Assembly (NCBI GenBank): GCA_963575745.1
Contig: CAUYUJ010015838.1
Coordinates: forward strand, 57,501 to 119,500
From: Prorocentrum cordatum
Lineage: Eukaryota > Sar > Dinophyceae > Prorocentrales > Prorocentraceae
DNA: 62,000 nucleotides
Direction: 5' to 3'
Shown: positions 52,595-62,000 of the stretch, piece after piece
Numbering within the stretch: position 1 is the stretch's first letter
How the letters are laid out: each line of letters starts with the position of its first letter
Program-made: the position numbers and the translations under genes
Notes under the pieces: model-generated
Told to the model about the DNA's origin: nothing
The model's input: only the letters and a program-made list of their open reading frames with translations
The model's database searches: none

Positions 52595-52861
52595 ATGCTC
52601 AATAACGAAATTGACGAGCGAATGGTACAACCTGACTCAATTCGGGAATGCCTTTTGACGCAACCCGCATCAATGTTTATGACTGCGGGCTTATCACCAT
52701 TCCTGACGTGTATTACATACACTAGGCTGTGGCACGGGCATTCGGACATCATCACGTCATGTTCCAGCAATGAGCTGGATGGCCCTACTGTACGCGGCGC
52801 GACTATCATATGGCAGCAAGACGGGCAGTCAGTTCGATGTGCAGTCTTACTTGGCCAATGA
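52595..52861 (+). CDS. Hypothetical small ORF in a low-GC island
   Basis: 88-codon frame from ATG at 52595 in a stretch (about 52540-52870) of clearly lower GC and mixed composition, bounded by GC-rich repeats. The peptide (MLNNEIDERMVQPDSIRECL, SPFLTCITYTRLWHGHSD, GATIIWQQDGQSVRCAVL) has balanced composition, but no family is recognised and the opposite strand is also open. It could be an exon or a fragment of a transposon. Low confidence. Confidence 0.2.
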   Translation: MLNNEIDERMVQPDSIRECLLTQPASMFMTAGLSPFLTCITYTRLWHGHSDIITSCSSNELDGPTVRGATIIWQQDGQSVRCAVLLGQ

Positions 52862-53159
52862 TCGTATACTTGGTTCGCTTATGTGGATGCGTTGACTGCA
52901 GCCCTGGCTCCTACCAGCCGCACTGGCGCGCTTCCTTCTAGCAAGTAGCCCCCACCAGCAGGGAGGAGACGGAAAGGAAGGGGACGTATGGAGGCGGGTC
53001 GGGCTCGAACCCCATCTTCGCGTCGGTGTGGGCTCTGGCTGCCCTTGCCACAGAGACCCGTTCAACCTTGACCGATCTCTGCGGATTGGACCCATAAAGC
53101 CTCTCCAGGCTTTTCAATACTTGTCGCCAGACCCCGCGTCTAGGACGGCACCAACCTGC
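52862..53159. other. No recognised feature
   Basis: Nothing recognised. Confidence 0.4.
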
Positions 53160-53345
53160 CGTCCGCTACACGAAGAGTGACCCCAGGCAAAGATGACTCC
53201 TGGTGCGCGGCGTGCCTCTCGGCGTTTGCGATACGACCGTAACGGCTTGCGTGCGAGCTTGGTTTTGGCCCCCTCTCGCCCTCCCGAGAGCCGCGCTCCA
53301 AAGGTCACTCCAGCGAAGGGTCACTCTCACGTGCAGCCGGTACCA
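53160..53345. mobile_element. TIR element family 2, copy 2
   Basis: Left end CTACACGAAGAGTGACCCCA, GGCAAAGATGACTCCTGGTG. The right end, reverse complemented, reads GCACGTGAGAGTGACCCTTC, GCTGGAGTGACCTTTGGAGC. The interior matches the 27.6-kb copy in inverted orientation. It abuts a family 1 element. Confidence 0.7.
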
Positions 53346-53560
53346 TTCGGTCAAGACTTGTTGCTTAGCGTGTCGCGGCGACGGCAGTGGCGACACGCTG
53401 TGCCCTGCAGGCTGATAGTGTGTCGCTCCACCCCACGGGGCGGGTGCGGGACGTTGCTGCTTGGGGGATATGACGTGGTCAGCGTGTCGCGCCGGAGCGT
53501 GGACCACAACCGGCGGCGCGACGCGCTAAGCAAACGTTACCAACCGCGGTTTGATTGGCT
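53341..53560. mobile_element. TIR element family 1, second full-length copy
   Basis: CGGTCAAGACTTGTTGCTTA then GCGTGTCGCGG at the left; GGCGCGACGCGCTAAGCAAA then CGTTACCAACCG at the right. Interior GTGGCGACACGCTGTGCCCT and AGTGTGTCGCTCCACCCCAC parallel the 4117 copy. Confidence 0.75.
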
Positions 53561-53748
53561 CTTCCTGACCTCCCCTTGATTTTTTTGGGGGCTCATAGCT
53601 CGACTATCCGGCGGCTGCTCCTGGACGATCCGGGCCCCCCTGGAACGGTTTAGCTGACGGCAGGCACCCCTATGCTGGGAAAGCGCCGAGAAACGTCGAG
53701 CACGTCCGAAAACACAGACCTTAAGACCAATTCCTGACCGTGAGTGTA
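53561..53748. other. Spacer between TIR elements
   Basis: Nothing recognised; contains a TTTTTTGGGGG run. Confidence 0.4.
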
Positions 53749-53976
53749 AAGGCCTCTTGGATCCGGTGGGAGTAGATGGGGTCGGCGGATCGTGCCGCAT
53801 CGCCGACACGTCGGCGATACATCGCCGATGCATTGGTGATGCATCGGTGACGTCGGCGATGCCTCGCCGACGTCGGCGTGGAGAAAGCGGGCTCCACATC
53901 GAGCCGCATCTACAATGAATCGGCGATGCGGCGCGATCTTCCGACCCCATCTGCTCCGACCCCGTCTGAGAGGCCC
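53749..53976. mobile_element. TIR element family 3, copy 4
   Basis: AGGCCTCTTGGATCCGGTGG, GTAGATGGGGTCGGCGGATC at the left; GATCTTCCGACCCCATCTGC, TCCGACCCCGTCTGAGAGGC at the right; interior CATCGCCGATGCATTGGTGA palindromes and GGGCTCCACATCGAGCCGCA. Best-preserved copy. Confidence 0.85.
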
Positions 53977-55009
53977 AGAGAGGGGGGGGGGCGGACTTGC
54001 AGGCCTTCGTCGCCGGCGTCAGGTCCTCGGCCAGCTGCAGCGCGGCCTGCAGCATGAGGTCCGCCGCGAGCGCGCGCGTGCGCGCGTGCGCGCGCCCGCG
54101 TGGTAGCGTGTGCTGCCCGTGCTGCCCCCAAGCTGCGACACGCTTCGTTAGAGGGGGAGAGATCATGGGAGAGAAGGAAGGGCTACGTGTTCGACTATGG
54201 ACCCCTTGCTACCCATCAGCTCTGGGTGGTCTTCGGCGGTCTTCTGACGGTCTTCGGCGGTTTCAGGCGGTCTTCGGCTCGAAAGCTTGGCGGTTGCCAT
54301 CAACAATGGGTCCATGATCGAAAACCTAAGGCAGAAACGGGGGGAGGGGAATCGAGCGGGATTGGAGTGGGATTGCAATCGAAGCATGGCTACACGAACC
54401 CCTGGCCAAGAACATGAGCCCCTCCGCCGAAGGCCCAGGGGACCCATCGAAGGACACCCCGAGGCGGAGACCATGTCAAAGTGTAACGCCCAGCCACGAA
54501 GAACAGAACGGTCCCCCTCCAAAGTTAGGGCTGTTCTCAATTAGCCCTCGCGCCAGCTGTGCAAGGAGAGGGAGGAAGGGGTGGAAAGAGGATGGGGCAG
54601 GGTAGAGAAAGTGAGCAAAATAGGCTCGTCTCTCCTCTGTTCTCCGCCACCCCCTCCTTCCCGTGGATCTTCCTGGAACTCATTGGGACCCAACGAAATT
54701 CTGCAAAACTCCACAGACTCCCCCGGGACCTTGGAGCATGCACAGAACCCGCTAACTCCCAGACCTCTGGTGACCTGACATTCTCAACACACGGGGCCAA
54801 TCTGTCTCAACCTCTTCCCAAGGCCTACTTCTTCGCCCGTGGCAACTTCTTGATGGCCCCGAAAGCAGTTAAGTAACAACCCGAAAGCAGCGAATTACCT
54901 CCGTCGCGCGTGTTTTTCCCCAAACATCAGTCCACGTTCTGAAAAGACGACAACGCGCTCCACTCTCTCCCTATGCCCCCTACTCCCATCCCTGCCTCTG
55001 CCCTCCACC
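53977..55009. other. No recognised gene
   Basis: CGCGCGTGCG run near 54070 and GGTCTTCGGCGGT short repeats at 54228-54275. Frames lack motifs. Confidence 0.45.
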
Positions 55010-56690
55010 GCACCAATTTCGGCACAACCCTCACACGCTTCGTATCCCCATAGGGAGCTGCACCGAGGGCGCTTGTGGCACAGTCCGCATGGCGTACCTG
55101 CACCAGGGTCGCCACACCCCTCACACGCTTCGTGACCCCATAGAGAGCTCCACCAAAGGCCCCAGCGGCACAGTCCGCATGGCGCATCCGGACCAAATTC
55201 GGCACACCCCTCACACGTTGTGTGGCCTCATAGGGAGCTCCACCGAAGGCTTCAGCGGCACAGTCCGCATGGAGTACCCGCACCCGATGCCCGCATGGCG
55301 CACCCGCGTCCGATTCGGCAAACCGCTCACACTCTTTGTGGCCCTATAAGGACCCTCGCCGAAGGCTCCAGCGGTACAGTCCGCATGATGTACCCGCACC
55401 CGATTCGGCACACCCCTCAGTATTCGTGGACCCATACGGCACACCCCTCACACGTTTCGTGACCCCATAAGGACCCTCCACCAAAGGCCCAACGGCAGAT
55501 GCCGCATGGCGCACCCGCATCCGATTTGGCACACCGCTCACACGCTTCGTGGCCCCATAAGGAGCTTCACAGAAAACCCCAGTGGCACAAACCGCATGGC
55601 GCACCCGCATCCGATTTGACACGCCCGTCACACGTTTCGTGGCCCCATAAGGAGCTTCACAGAAGACCCCAGTGGCACAAACCGCATGGCGCACCCGCAT
55701 CCGATTTGGCACATTCTTCACACGCTTCGTGGCAACATCGGGAGCCCCACCGAAAGCCCCAGCGGCAGTGTCCGTATGGCGTACCACCATCCGGCCCCAA
55801 AAAGAGCTTCACCGAAAGCCCCATTGGCACAATTCGCATGGCGTACTCGCGCCCGATTCGGCACACCCCTCGCAAGTTTCGTGGCCCCGCAGGGAGCTCC
55901 GCAGGGCCGCAGCGGCACACCGCTCACACGCTTCATGGCCCCATAAGGATCTCCAGCGAAGGCCCCCGCGGCACAGTCCGCATGGAGTAGCCGAACCCGA
56001 TTCGGCACAACCCTCACACGCTTCGTGCCCCAATAAGGAACCAGCCCAACCGAAGGCCCCAGCGGCACAGCCCGCATGGCGTACCCGCACTCGATTCGGC
56101 ACACCCTTCACACGCTTCGTGGCAACATCGGGAGCCCCACAGAAGGCCCCAGCGGCACAGCCCGCATGGCGTGCCCGCACCCGATTCGGCACACCCTTCA
56201 CACGCTTCGTGGCAACATCGGGAGCCCCACCGAAGGCCCCAGCGGCACAGCCCGCATGGCGTGCCCGCACCCGATTCTGACTACCTTCCAGACCACCCCA
56301 ACCCAACCCGAAGACCCGAATTTCGGGTTGGGGGGGTAAGGGTTCCACATGTGTTTTTTCTATGTTTCCCGACCCCCCACCACTGGGAATCGAAGATAAA
56401 TCTGAGCCTTCGGGTTGGGTTGGGTTGGCTTGGTGGGTGGTGAGATTCGGCACACCCTTCACACGCTTCGTGGCAACATCGGGAGCCCCACCGAGGGCCC
56501 CAGCGGCACAGCCCGCATGGCGTGCCCGCACCCGATTCGGCACAACCCTCACACGCTTTGTGGCCTCACAGGGAGCTCCACCGAAGGCCCAACTGGCACA
56601 GCCATCATGGCAAGCCCGCACCCGATTCGGCACACCCCTCACGCGTTCCGTGGCCCCATGGGCCCATAGGGAAGCTTCACCGATTGCACC
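55010..56690 (+). repeat. About 90-bp tandem array, about 17 units
   Basis: Unit: GGCACACCCCTCACACGCTT, CGTGGCCCCATAAGGAGCTC, CACCGAAGGCCCCAGCGGCA, CAGTCCGCATGGCGTACCCG, CACCCGATTC. Starts fall near 55021, 55110, 55201, 55316, 55403, 55438, 55528, 55616, 55707, 55859, 55914, 56003, 56097, 56187, 56449, 56536 and 56627. Apparent 200-300-residue frames simply repeat the unit. Confidence 0.9.
56278..56443. mobile_element. 166-bp TIR element inserted in the 90-bp array, 5-bp target duplication
   Basis: GATTC occurs on both sides (56273-56277 and 56444-56448). The left end is TGACTACCTTCCAGACCACC, the right end reverse complemented TCACCACCCACCAAGCCAAC, both continuing into CCCAACCCAACCCGAAG. Removing 171 bp restores a normal 91-bp unit spacing across the site (56187 to 56449 is 262 bp). 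Contains an internal CCCGAATTTCGGGTT palindrome and no ORF. Confidence 0.9.
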
Positions 56691-57516
56691 GACTCTCAAA
56701 TCTGCGGAATTTACAGCTGCATATGGCTAGGCCCTTCGCCAGGGTATTTGTTCAAGATGTCGAACATTTTAGGCCCTCCCTGTTCCAAGGCCGTGCTCCG
56801 CGACAGCACAGCCAGAAATCGACCGAACAGACAACGAAAACGACACCGACCGAAACCGACAGGCCGCAAGCAGCCCCGCAGGGCGCAGCGACGCGGCAAC
56901 GACACAACAAACGACCGAACTGGGCCGACCGAACGCAACGGAGTGCGACGTCGCCGAACACCCTCTGCTCCGCGCTCCAGAGGGATGCTCGACTGGGGCG
57001 CGCCAGCGTCTGACATTTCCGAACTTCCGCTGCTCGCTCACGTACTCCATCATGTCATCTCCGTCAGCCAGGCGGTCCACTCGCCTCGGGGAGGCTCGGC
57101 AACCACGATCCCCTTCGATCCAGTAGTCGGGCGCCAAGGCCCTTCTGCACTACGGTTGGGGCCCCGGGGCCCTCACGCATTGATCCGACCTGAAGACTGC
57201 GGCGCTGCGCCGAAAGACCAGGTCGGTGCTCTGGTCGTGCTTTCTCATGACGTCTGATCTCGGGGAGGGCCTCGGACACCCCCCCGATGTTCCCAGACTT
57301 CCGAACAGAAAACAGCTCGGGGTACCCTCGGCCTCGGGCTTGGAGGATGGGAGCGCCTGAGGCAACCCAAATCGACCGAGGGGGCCCCGAACCTGCAGGT
57401 CGGAGCCCATGGTTTCCTCCACTTAGGGACCCTTCCGGCCTCTGGCTTCCGGCTGGGAGTCTTCAACCTCCAACCTAGACGTTTTTTGGGCCCTCTGCGT
57501 GGAGAATGCCCCATGT
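56691..57516. other. No recognised gene
   Basis: CGACCGAACNGA-type short repeats at 56817-56945. Frames on both strands lack motifs. Confidence 0.45.
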
Positions 57517-57650
57517 CGGAGCAGGGCGACTTGAGACAACGGCTGCTCAAAATCGGTCCTAGGACCCCTCCCGCGATCCAAACGCACCAGGTTCTGGAGG
57601 TTCGTCCAGCCGTGGCGACGAGGGCTCCCCCCGAAGGCCTGCACTTGTCT
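57517..57650 (+). repeat. CTTGAGACAACGGCT dispersed repeat, copy 2
   Basis: GGAGCAGGGCGACTTGAGAC, AAAATCGGTCCTAGGACCCC, CCAGCCGTGGCGACGAGGG, CCCCCCGAAGG. Parallels 35598-35745. A weak third trace, CCAGCCGTGGCAACGAGGGC, is at about 61210. Confidence 0.7.
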
Positions 57651-58750
57651 CAGCTCGCCCTCCCTGGACCAACAGGGATAGGGTTCCTCGTCGTGCGGTA
57701 TTCGAGCCATACATCGGTTCTCGGGCGGCCGTTCGGGACGATCCGGGCACCCCTGGAACCCTCTCGGCGAGGCGCAGCCGCCGGAAGGCATCCCGAGGCT
57801 GGGAAGCCGCCGCGAGCTGACGAGAACCGCCAAAAGCCTCGAACATCGAGCCCCCACTGAATCATACCATCGCAGGCCTGCGATCGAGCCCGACCCAGGC
57901 CTCGGGCTGCAGGCTCGCTGGATCTGAGGATCTGAGCCCCCCGCCTCACGAAACGGACGGCGGGATCCCCGATGGCCGCCGCCCAGGCCAGGTGGGGCAG
58001 GTGGTCGTCGCGTGCGGGCTGCGGGGGCGGTGTCCGCCTGCCCTGCGCAGCCCGAGGCCGCTGCAGGGCTGGTCCGGCGACTTCTTGCACCTCTGCCTCC
58101 CCTCGCGGGCACCTCTGGCGGCGCGCAGAGGGGGGCACCGTCGAGCCGCTTGAGATGGACGCACGGTGAGGATGCGAGGGCCTTGGAGGGGGCCCTGGCA
58201 GGCCATGCTGATACTCTGCGAGCGGGGCGCGGCCAGCGAGAGTGGCCAAGGATGGGTCGAAGGGGAAGGACGCAAAGGAAACCTTGGAAAGTCGCTCATC
58301 CTTACTATGCGGGTTGACCAGAGGGGAGGGGGGGAGCGGAAGGCTTCTTAGAAGAAGGCTGCTCATCAGAAGGCGCGGGCCTTACATCTATGGACAAGGC
58401 CCGCCGCGACTTCTGAGAAGAAGGGACGCTTCTGAGAGGCCTTCACCCCTCCCCCGTACCTCCCTCTGCGCGTGGCCGATCTCCCCTCGCGGGCACCCTG
58501 CGTCAGCGCATAGGAAACGAGTCCAGAGGGGAACTTTTGTTTTCACAGGCGGCAAATCTGATCAGCTGTACTTCTTCATCGGGTGTCGGTGCCACGGCGC
58601 ACGCGGGCTGAAAGTGTGCTCCAAGTCGTCGGCGCCTGGCTGCGGGGCATCAGCAATGAGACCTTGCACCTCTGAAGTTCTGATAATATGAACGCAGACT
58701 CCGCTCAAAAGGAAGACTGAACCCTGGGGCCTTCCCCTGGGACCAATTCT
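57651..58750. other. GC-rich DNA, no recognised gene
   Basis: CTGAGAAGAAG and GGGCACC boxes are locally repeated near 58415-58500. No coding motif. Confidence 0.45.
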
Positions 58751-58830
58751 TCATCCCGAGTCGTGCTGTGGCAGTCCTGGGGCCGGATGAAGGCCGCTAG
58801 AGGCCGAAAACGGCAAAATGCAAAAAAACG
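58751..58830 (+). repeat. CATCCCGAGTCG dispersed repeat, copy 4
   Basis: TTCATCCCGAGTCGTGCTGT, GCAGTCCTGGGGCC, AGAGGCCGAAAACGGCAAAA. Confidence 0.6.
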
Positions 58831-61800
58831 TCAGGACCGTTTGCCTCAGGACCCGTCTGCCTCATGCATCGGCGCCGATGCCTGCGTGCGACATCTCCTA
58901 GGCAATCAAACCTGGTTGCACAGCCGAGCGCTCTGCCTGACATGCTAACAGACCTCGCTGCAACGCTCCCACTGACGTCCTTGTTACCCTTGGGCACCGC
59001 GCTGCAACCTCAAGGCCCGCATGGCCCTACATCCTGCATGTCTTTCAAAGCAACGGTCGCCCGAAAGAAAAACACAGATGGCAGCCAAACGATCACGACA
59101 CGGTCGCCCAAGTTGCCGCCCGCCCAGCACGCTGCGCAAGCTCCACATAACCGATCGCCAGAGACACGGTGACTCACCGCGGCAACTCTGCGACCGACGA
59201 GGTTGGCACCTTGCGTGCCTGACCACAGCAAGCATGCCACCACCCGTTGGGGTTGGTGGGGCGCCTGCGATGGGGCAACCACCCCTCTGAGGAATTCGAG
59301 GGCGTGGTCACTTGAAAGCCACGCCTGATTTGACCTCTCAGAGCTATGAGTGCCCCGCTTTCCAAACAGGTCCTCCGCTCTGACCAAGCAGCAGGCGCAG
59401 GGCGGCCCCCGAGGACGACACGCGGCGCTCGGTCCCCCGCAGGCTCCCGAGGTGGTGCGAGATGGCCACCCTCGCGGCTGATGAATCGACCAGCGCGCGG
59501 GGTGTCCACGACCAAATGCTGGCCTGGAGAGCTCACACTCGCTGGGCGACCAGCCGAACGGCAATCCGAGGGCCAGACCAGCCCTCTTCGCGCTCCGCGC
59601 CGCGATGAAGCAGAATGTGCGATTGACTTCGCGGTCTCCCGCCGCCCATGCTGGAGAAGGATGCCTCTCCGTCCCAGGCCGCGAAGTGGGGATCGAGGCC
59701 ACCTTCGCGCCCTGCGGTGGGTGACCTGAACATAAATTCTTTGCTTGGATGGGGGGCGGCTGCGGCGAGCTGATGAACGACTACTTGCTACTTGGGGGGG
59801 CATTCTTTCGGAACGATCATCTCGACGAGCGTTTGTCAGGATGGCAGCCCGGATGAGCCCACACGAGCGGAGGTCCAAGCTTTCCAGGGGTGGCGGGCGC
59901 GCGCTGCCGGGAGGCTCAGGGCATGACCGTGTCCCAGATGGCATCGAAGTCCTCCTCGTCCTCGCCGCAGCCGCAGGTTGGCAGCTTCACGTCTGCCCAG
60001 AGGGCGCTCGGGAGCCAGGCGAGCGCAACGAGGAGCCGGGACATCCCTCAGAGCAGCCCCGCGCCGAATCGGCGCCCGCCTGCCCGGCCCAGAGTAAGGG
60101 CGGGCTACGACCCTCTGCAGCCTAGGCGGAGAGGCGCGTCCCCTTCGGAGCAACGCTGGGCCAGCGCGCCCCTCCGCCGCCCCTGCTGCCGGCGGGCCGC
60201 TGGGCCGCACTGCTGGAGAGCCTCGGCGACTGGCCGGTCGGTTCGGGCCAGTAGGCGGCTCTGGTACCGTGCGGCGTCCAGGCGGCGCTGGCTGAGCCGC
60301 CGCAGATGCGGGGCGTGCGGCCCGGGAGACAATGCGTGCGGTGACAGCTGGTCTACGTCGGTGGCGTTCGGGGGGGCGATCGCGGGGGGCATGAGGGTGC
60401 GGGGTCACTCCGGGGCCCCAGATCTGGTAGAGATCGGCGCGCTCCCGCAAAGCGTCGACCACAGAGTCCCCCAACGTGGTGTGGATCGGCCGGGATCTCT
60501 TAGCCAATACCCACATATTTACGCGCACGTGCTGGGTCAGTAAATCTGACCCTTCCATCAAATCAAACACCCATAGGCCCCCAAAGAGGTCCCCAATTGC
60601 ACTCCTGCGCGGAAGCAGTCGGCAGCAGGACTAGCAAGCGCAGGGGGCCGCATCACTTGCGGATGCAAAAAGATGCTGTCATTTTGAACCGCTGCTGTTA
60701 CAGAGATCTACGGTACAACCTGAAGTGTAGTCCAAGTATCTTGGCGTGCAAACGCATTGCGTAGTGCGATACTGGCCAGCCGCAAGCCCTGTGTACTGAT
60801 CGCAGCACGCAATAACAACTTCACGGCTGATTTACTTGCCGTGAGGGAGCTGCTGAAAAGGAGGGAGATGTCGGCCAACTCTTGGTCAATCTCGGCATAG
60901 CGGAAAGAACGCTAGCCGCGTACAGGTGATGCACATTCAGACAAACTGCTCGTCGAAGCTACGAAGTGCCCACTGCACGCAATGTGTATGTACGACGCGG
61001 AAATGTCTGGTACGCGCTCAACTGGTCCCCGTCAGAAGAGGAACGCCGAGCACAGAAGGGCGTCAGCAAGATCACCCAGACTGAGGACAGGAGCTCCACA
61101 AGTCCGTGGAAGTCTGGACGCGAACGGAAGAACCGCACCACTCCTGGGAAGTACCGCTGCTCCACGGACCTCTCCTGGGATGCGCTCTGACCCGGCTTTC
61201 GAGGCGAATCCAGCCGTGGCAACGAGGGCCTCCCAGGAGCTCCAAAGAGGCGAACACGAGACCAGGGTAGCGGCATTGGTACCTACCGGGGGGCTGGAAG
61301 CACGAAGGGCTGGAATCAATGCGGACAGAGTGGTCAGAGTAGGGGAAGTTGCGCTCGCATAGGCCCACAAAATAATAACACAAAAACAAGCCATGCCACG
61401 ACCACGAAGATCAAAGACCTTATGGCAGCCCAAGAATCACGCACTATTTGTTTCAAGTTCGGCGCGGCCCGACAGACAAAATACGGCTGGAAACCCAAAA
61501 CACGCAACACGACTGGGCACGGCCCGCATGTGGCCGCGTCAATGTTGTTGCGTTGCCAACATGCCGCAGCCACACACCCGTGTTGGCGGGCATGTGTGAT
61601 CCCTCTCGGGAGTCCTCGGGGGGAGCCCTCGGGGACCGAACGGGGCTGGTGTGACCAATGTTGGCCCCGTGACCCAGGGTGGCTGTGTGACCCCGTGCTG
61701 GCCGTGACTGCCGCTCCAATACATGGCCTATGGACGGCCCGTACATGTGTATCCAGGCTCCCCGTGCTCCCTCCTCAGGCTGATGGGCGTCGCGCTGCGA

Positions 61801-61937
61801 CGCCCAGCAGGCCACCAAGGCCCTGACCCGCCAGAGAGATCGCCTGGCGCCTCGCGTGAGCGGCGAACGCCGAGCATCCCGCCCGGCAGTCCCCTGGGAG
61901 GCCTCGAGGAGCGCAACGGAACGGCCGCCTCGTCGTA
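58831..61937. other. Unassigned; weak minus-strand coding traces
   Basis: Minus frame 60570 downwards begins MFDLMEGSDLLTQHVRVNMW, VLAKRSRPIHTTLGDSVVDA, protein-like for about 50 residues before turning Arg/Pro-rich. The frame at 60105-60392 (LRRLSQRRLDAARYQSRLLA) resembles Arg-rich linkers of LINE ORFs, so a decayed LINE fragment is possible. 60620-61000 is lower in GC with no ORF. Nothing certain. Confidence 0.3.
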
Positions 61938-62000
61938 CCTTCTTCTCCTCGCCTCCTCGATTGTCCATTTCCCCTCCTCCCCTCCTCCCCCCCTCATCTT
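61938..62000. repeat. CTC/CCCCTCCTC-rich tract at window end
   Basis: Start of another pyrimidine-rich microsatellite, cut by the window edge. Confidence 0.85.

Overview
The window looks like a gene-poor, repeat-saturated piece of nuclear DNA from a dinoflagellate. Three observations support this. One intact intronless gene, a plastid-type double thioredoxin on the minus strand near 37 kb, is preceded by a degenerate copy of the dinoflagellate spliced leader, the signature of a gene that re-entered the genome as a trans-spliced mRNA. The LINE-like remnant (endonuclease, linker, RNase H, Cys-rich tail) is of a type I associate with dinoflagellate genomes. DNA between genes is GC-rich and built from tandem repeats, microsatellites and short terminal-inverted-repeat (TIR) elements. 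A Prorocentrum-like genome would fit, but the genus is a guess.

Layout: 1-2.8 kb is a composite repeat (head, CCAAGAGG array, linker, 48-bp minisatellite) present twice in the same order. 2.9-7.6 kb has an inverted satellite, a TIR element, a cluster of ATCGGT palindromes and CTC/GGA microsatellites. 7.6-11.3 kb has three copies of an organised repeat element with a conserved core, plus an ~850-bp tandem duplication. 12.4-15.4 kb is a minus-strand LINE remnant lacking its reverse transcriptase core. 15.8-20 kb is a frameshifted Ty3/gypsy-like pol remnant in the correct RT-to-integrase order. 21.6-23.2 kb is a second copy of the 5' part of the LINE-linked element, with a coiled-coil ORF. 23-35.5 kb is microsatellites, TIR elements, TTC-loop hairpins beside (TA)n tracts and an ~83-bp tandem array. 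36.5-37.5 kb holds the thioredoxin gene and relic spliced leader. About 40.1-40.6 kb holds a possible ADP-ribosyltransferase-like exon. 41.5-44.3 kb is a 1.1-kb TIR element and two tandem copies of a related segment. 44.5-62 kb is further TIR families, dispersed repeats, a 90-bp tandem array of about 17 units (interrupted by a small element with a 5-bp target duplication), and long stretches with no recognisable gene.

There is no operon-like organisation and no evident cooperation between genes: one confident cellular gene, one possible exon and mobile-element pseudogenes. Most long open frames are translations of low-complexity DNA and are not called. The information in the window lies in repeat families that recur at several loci with conserved internal modules, several of which I cannot match to a described family.
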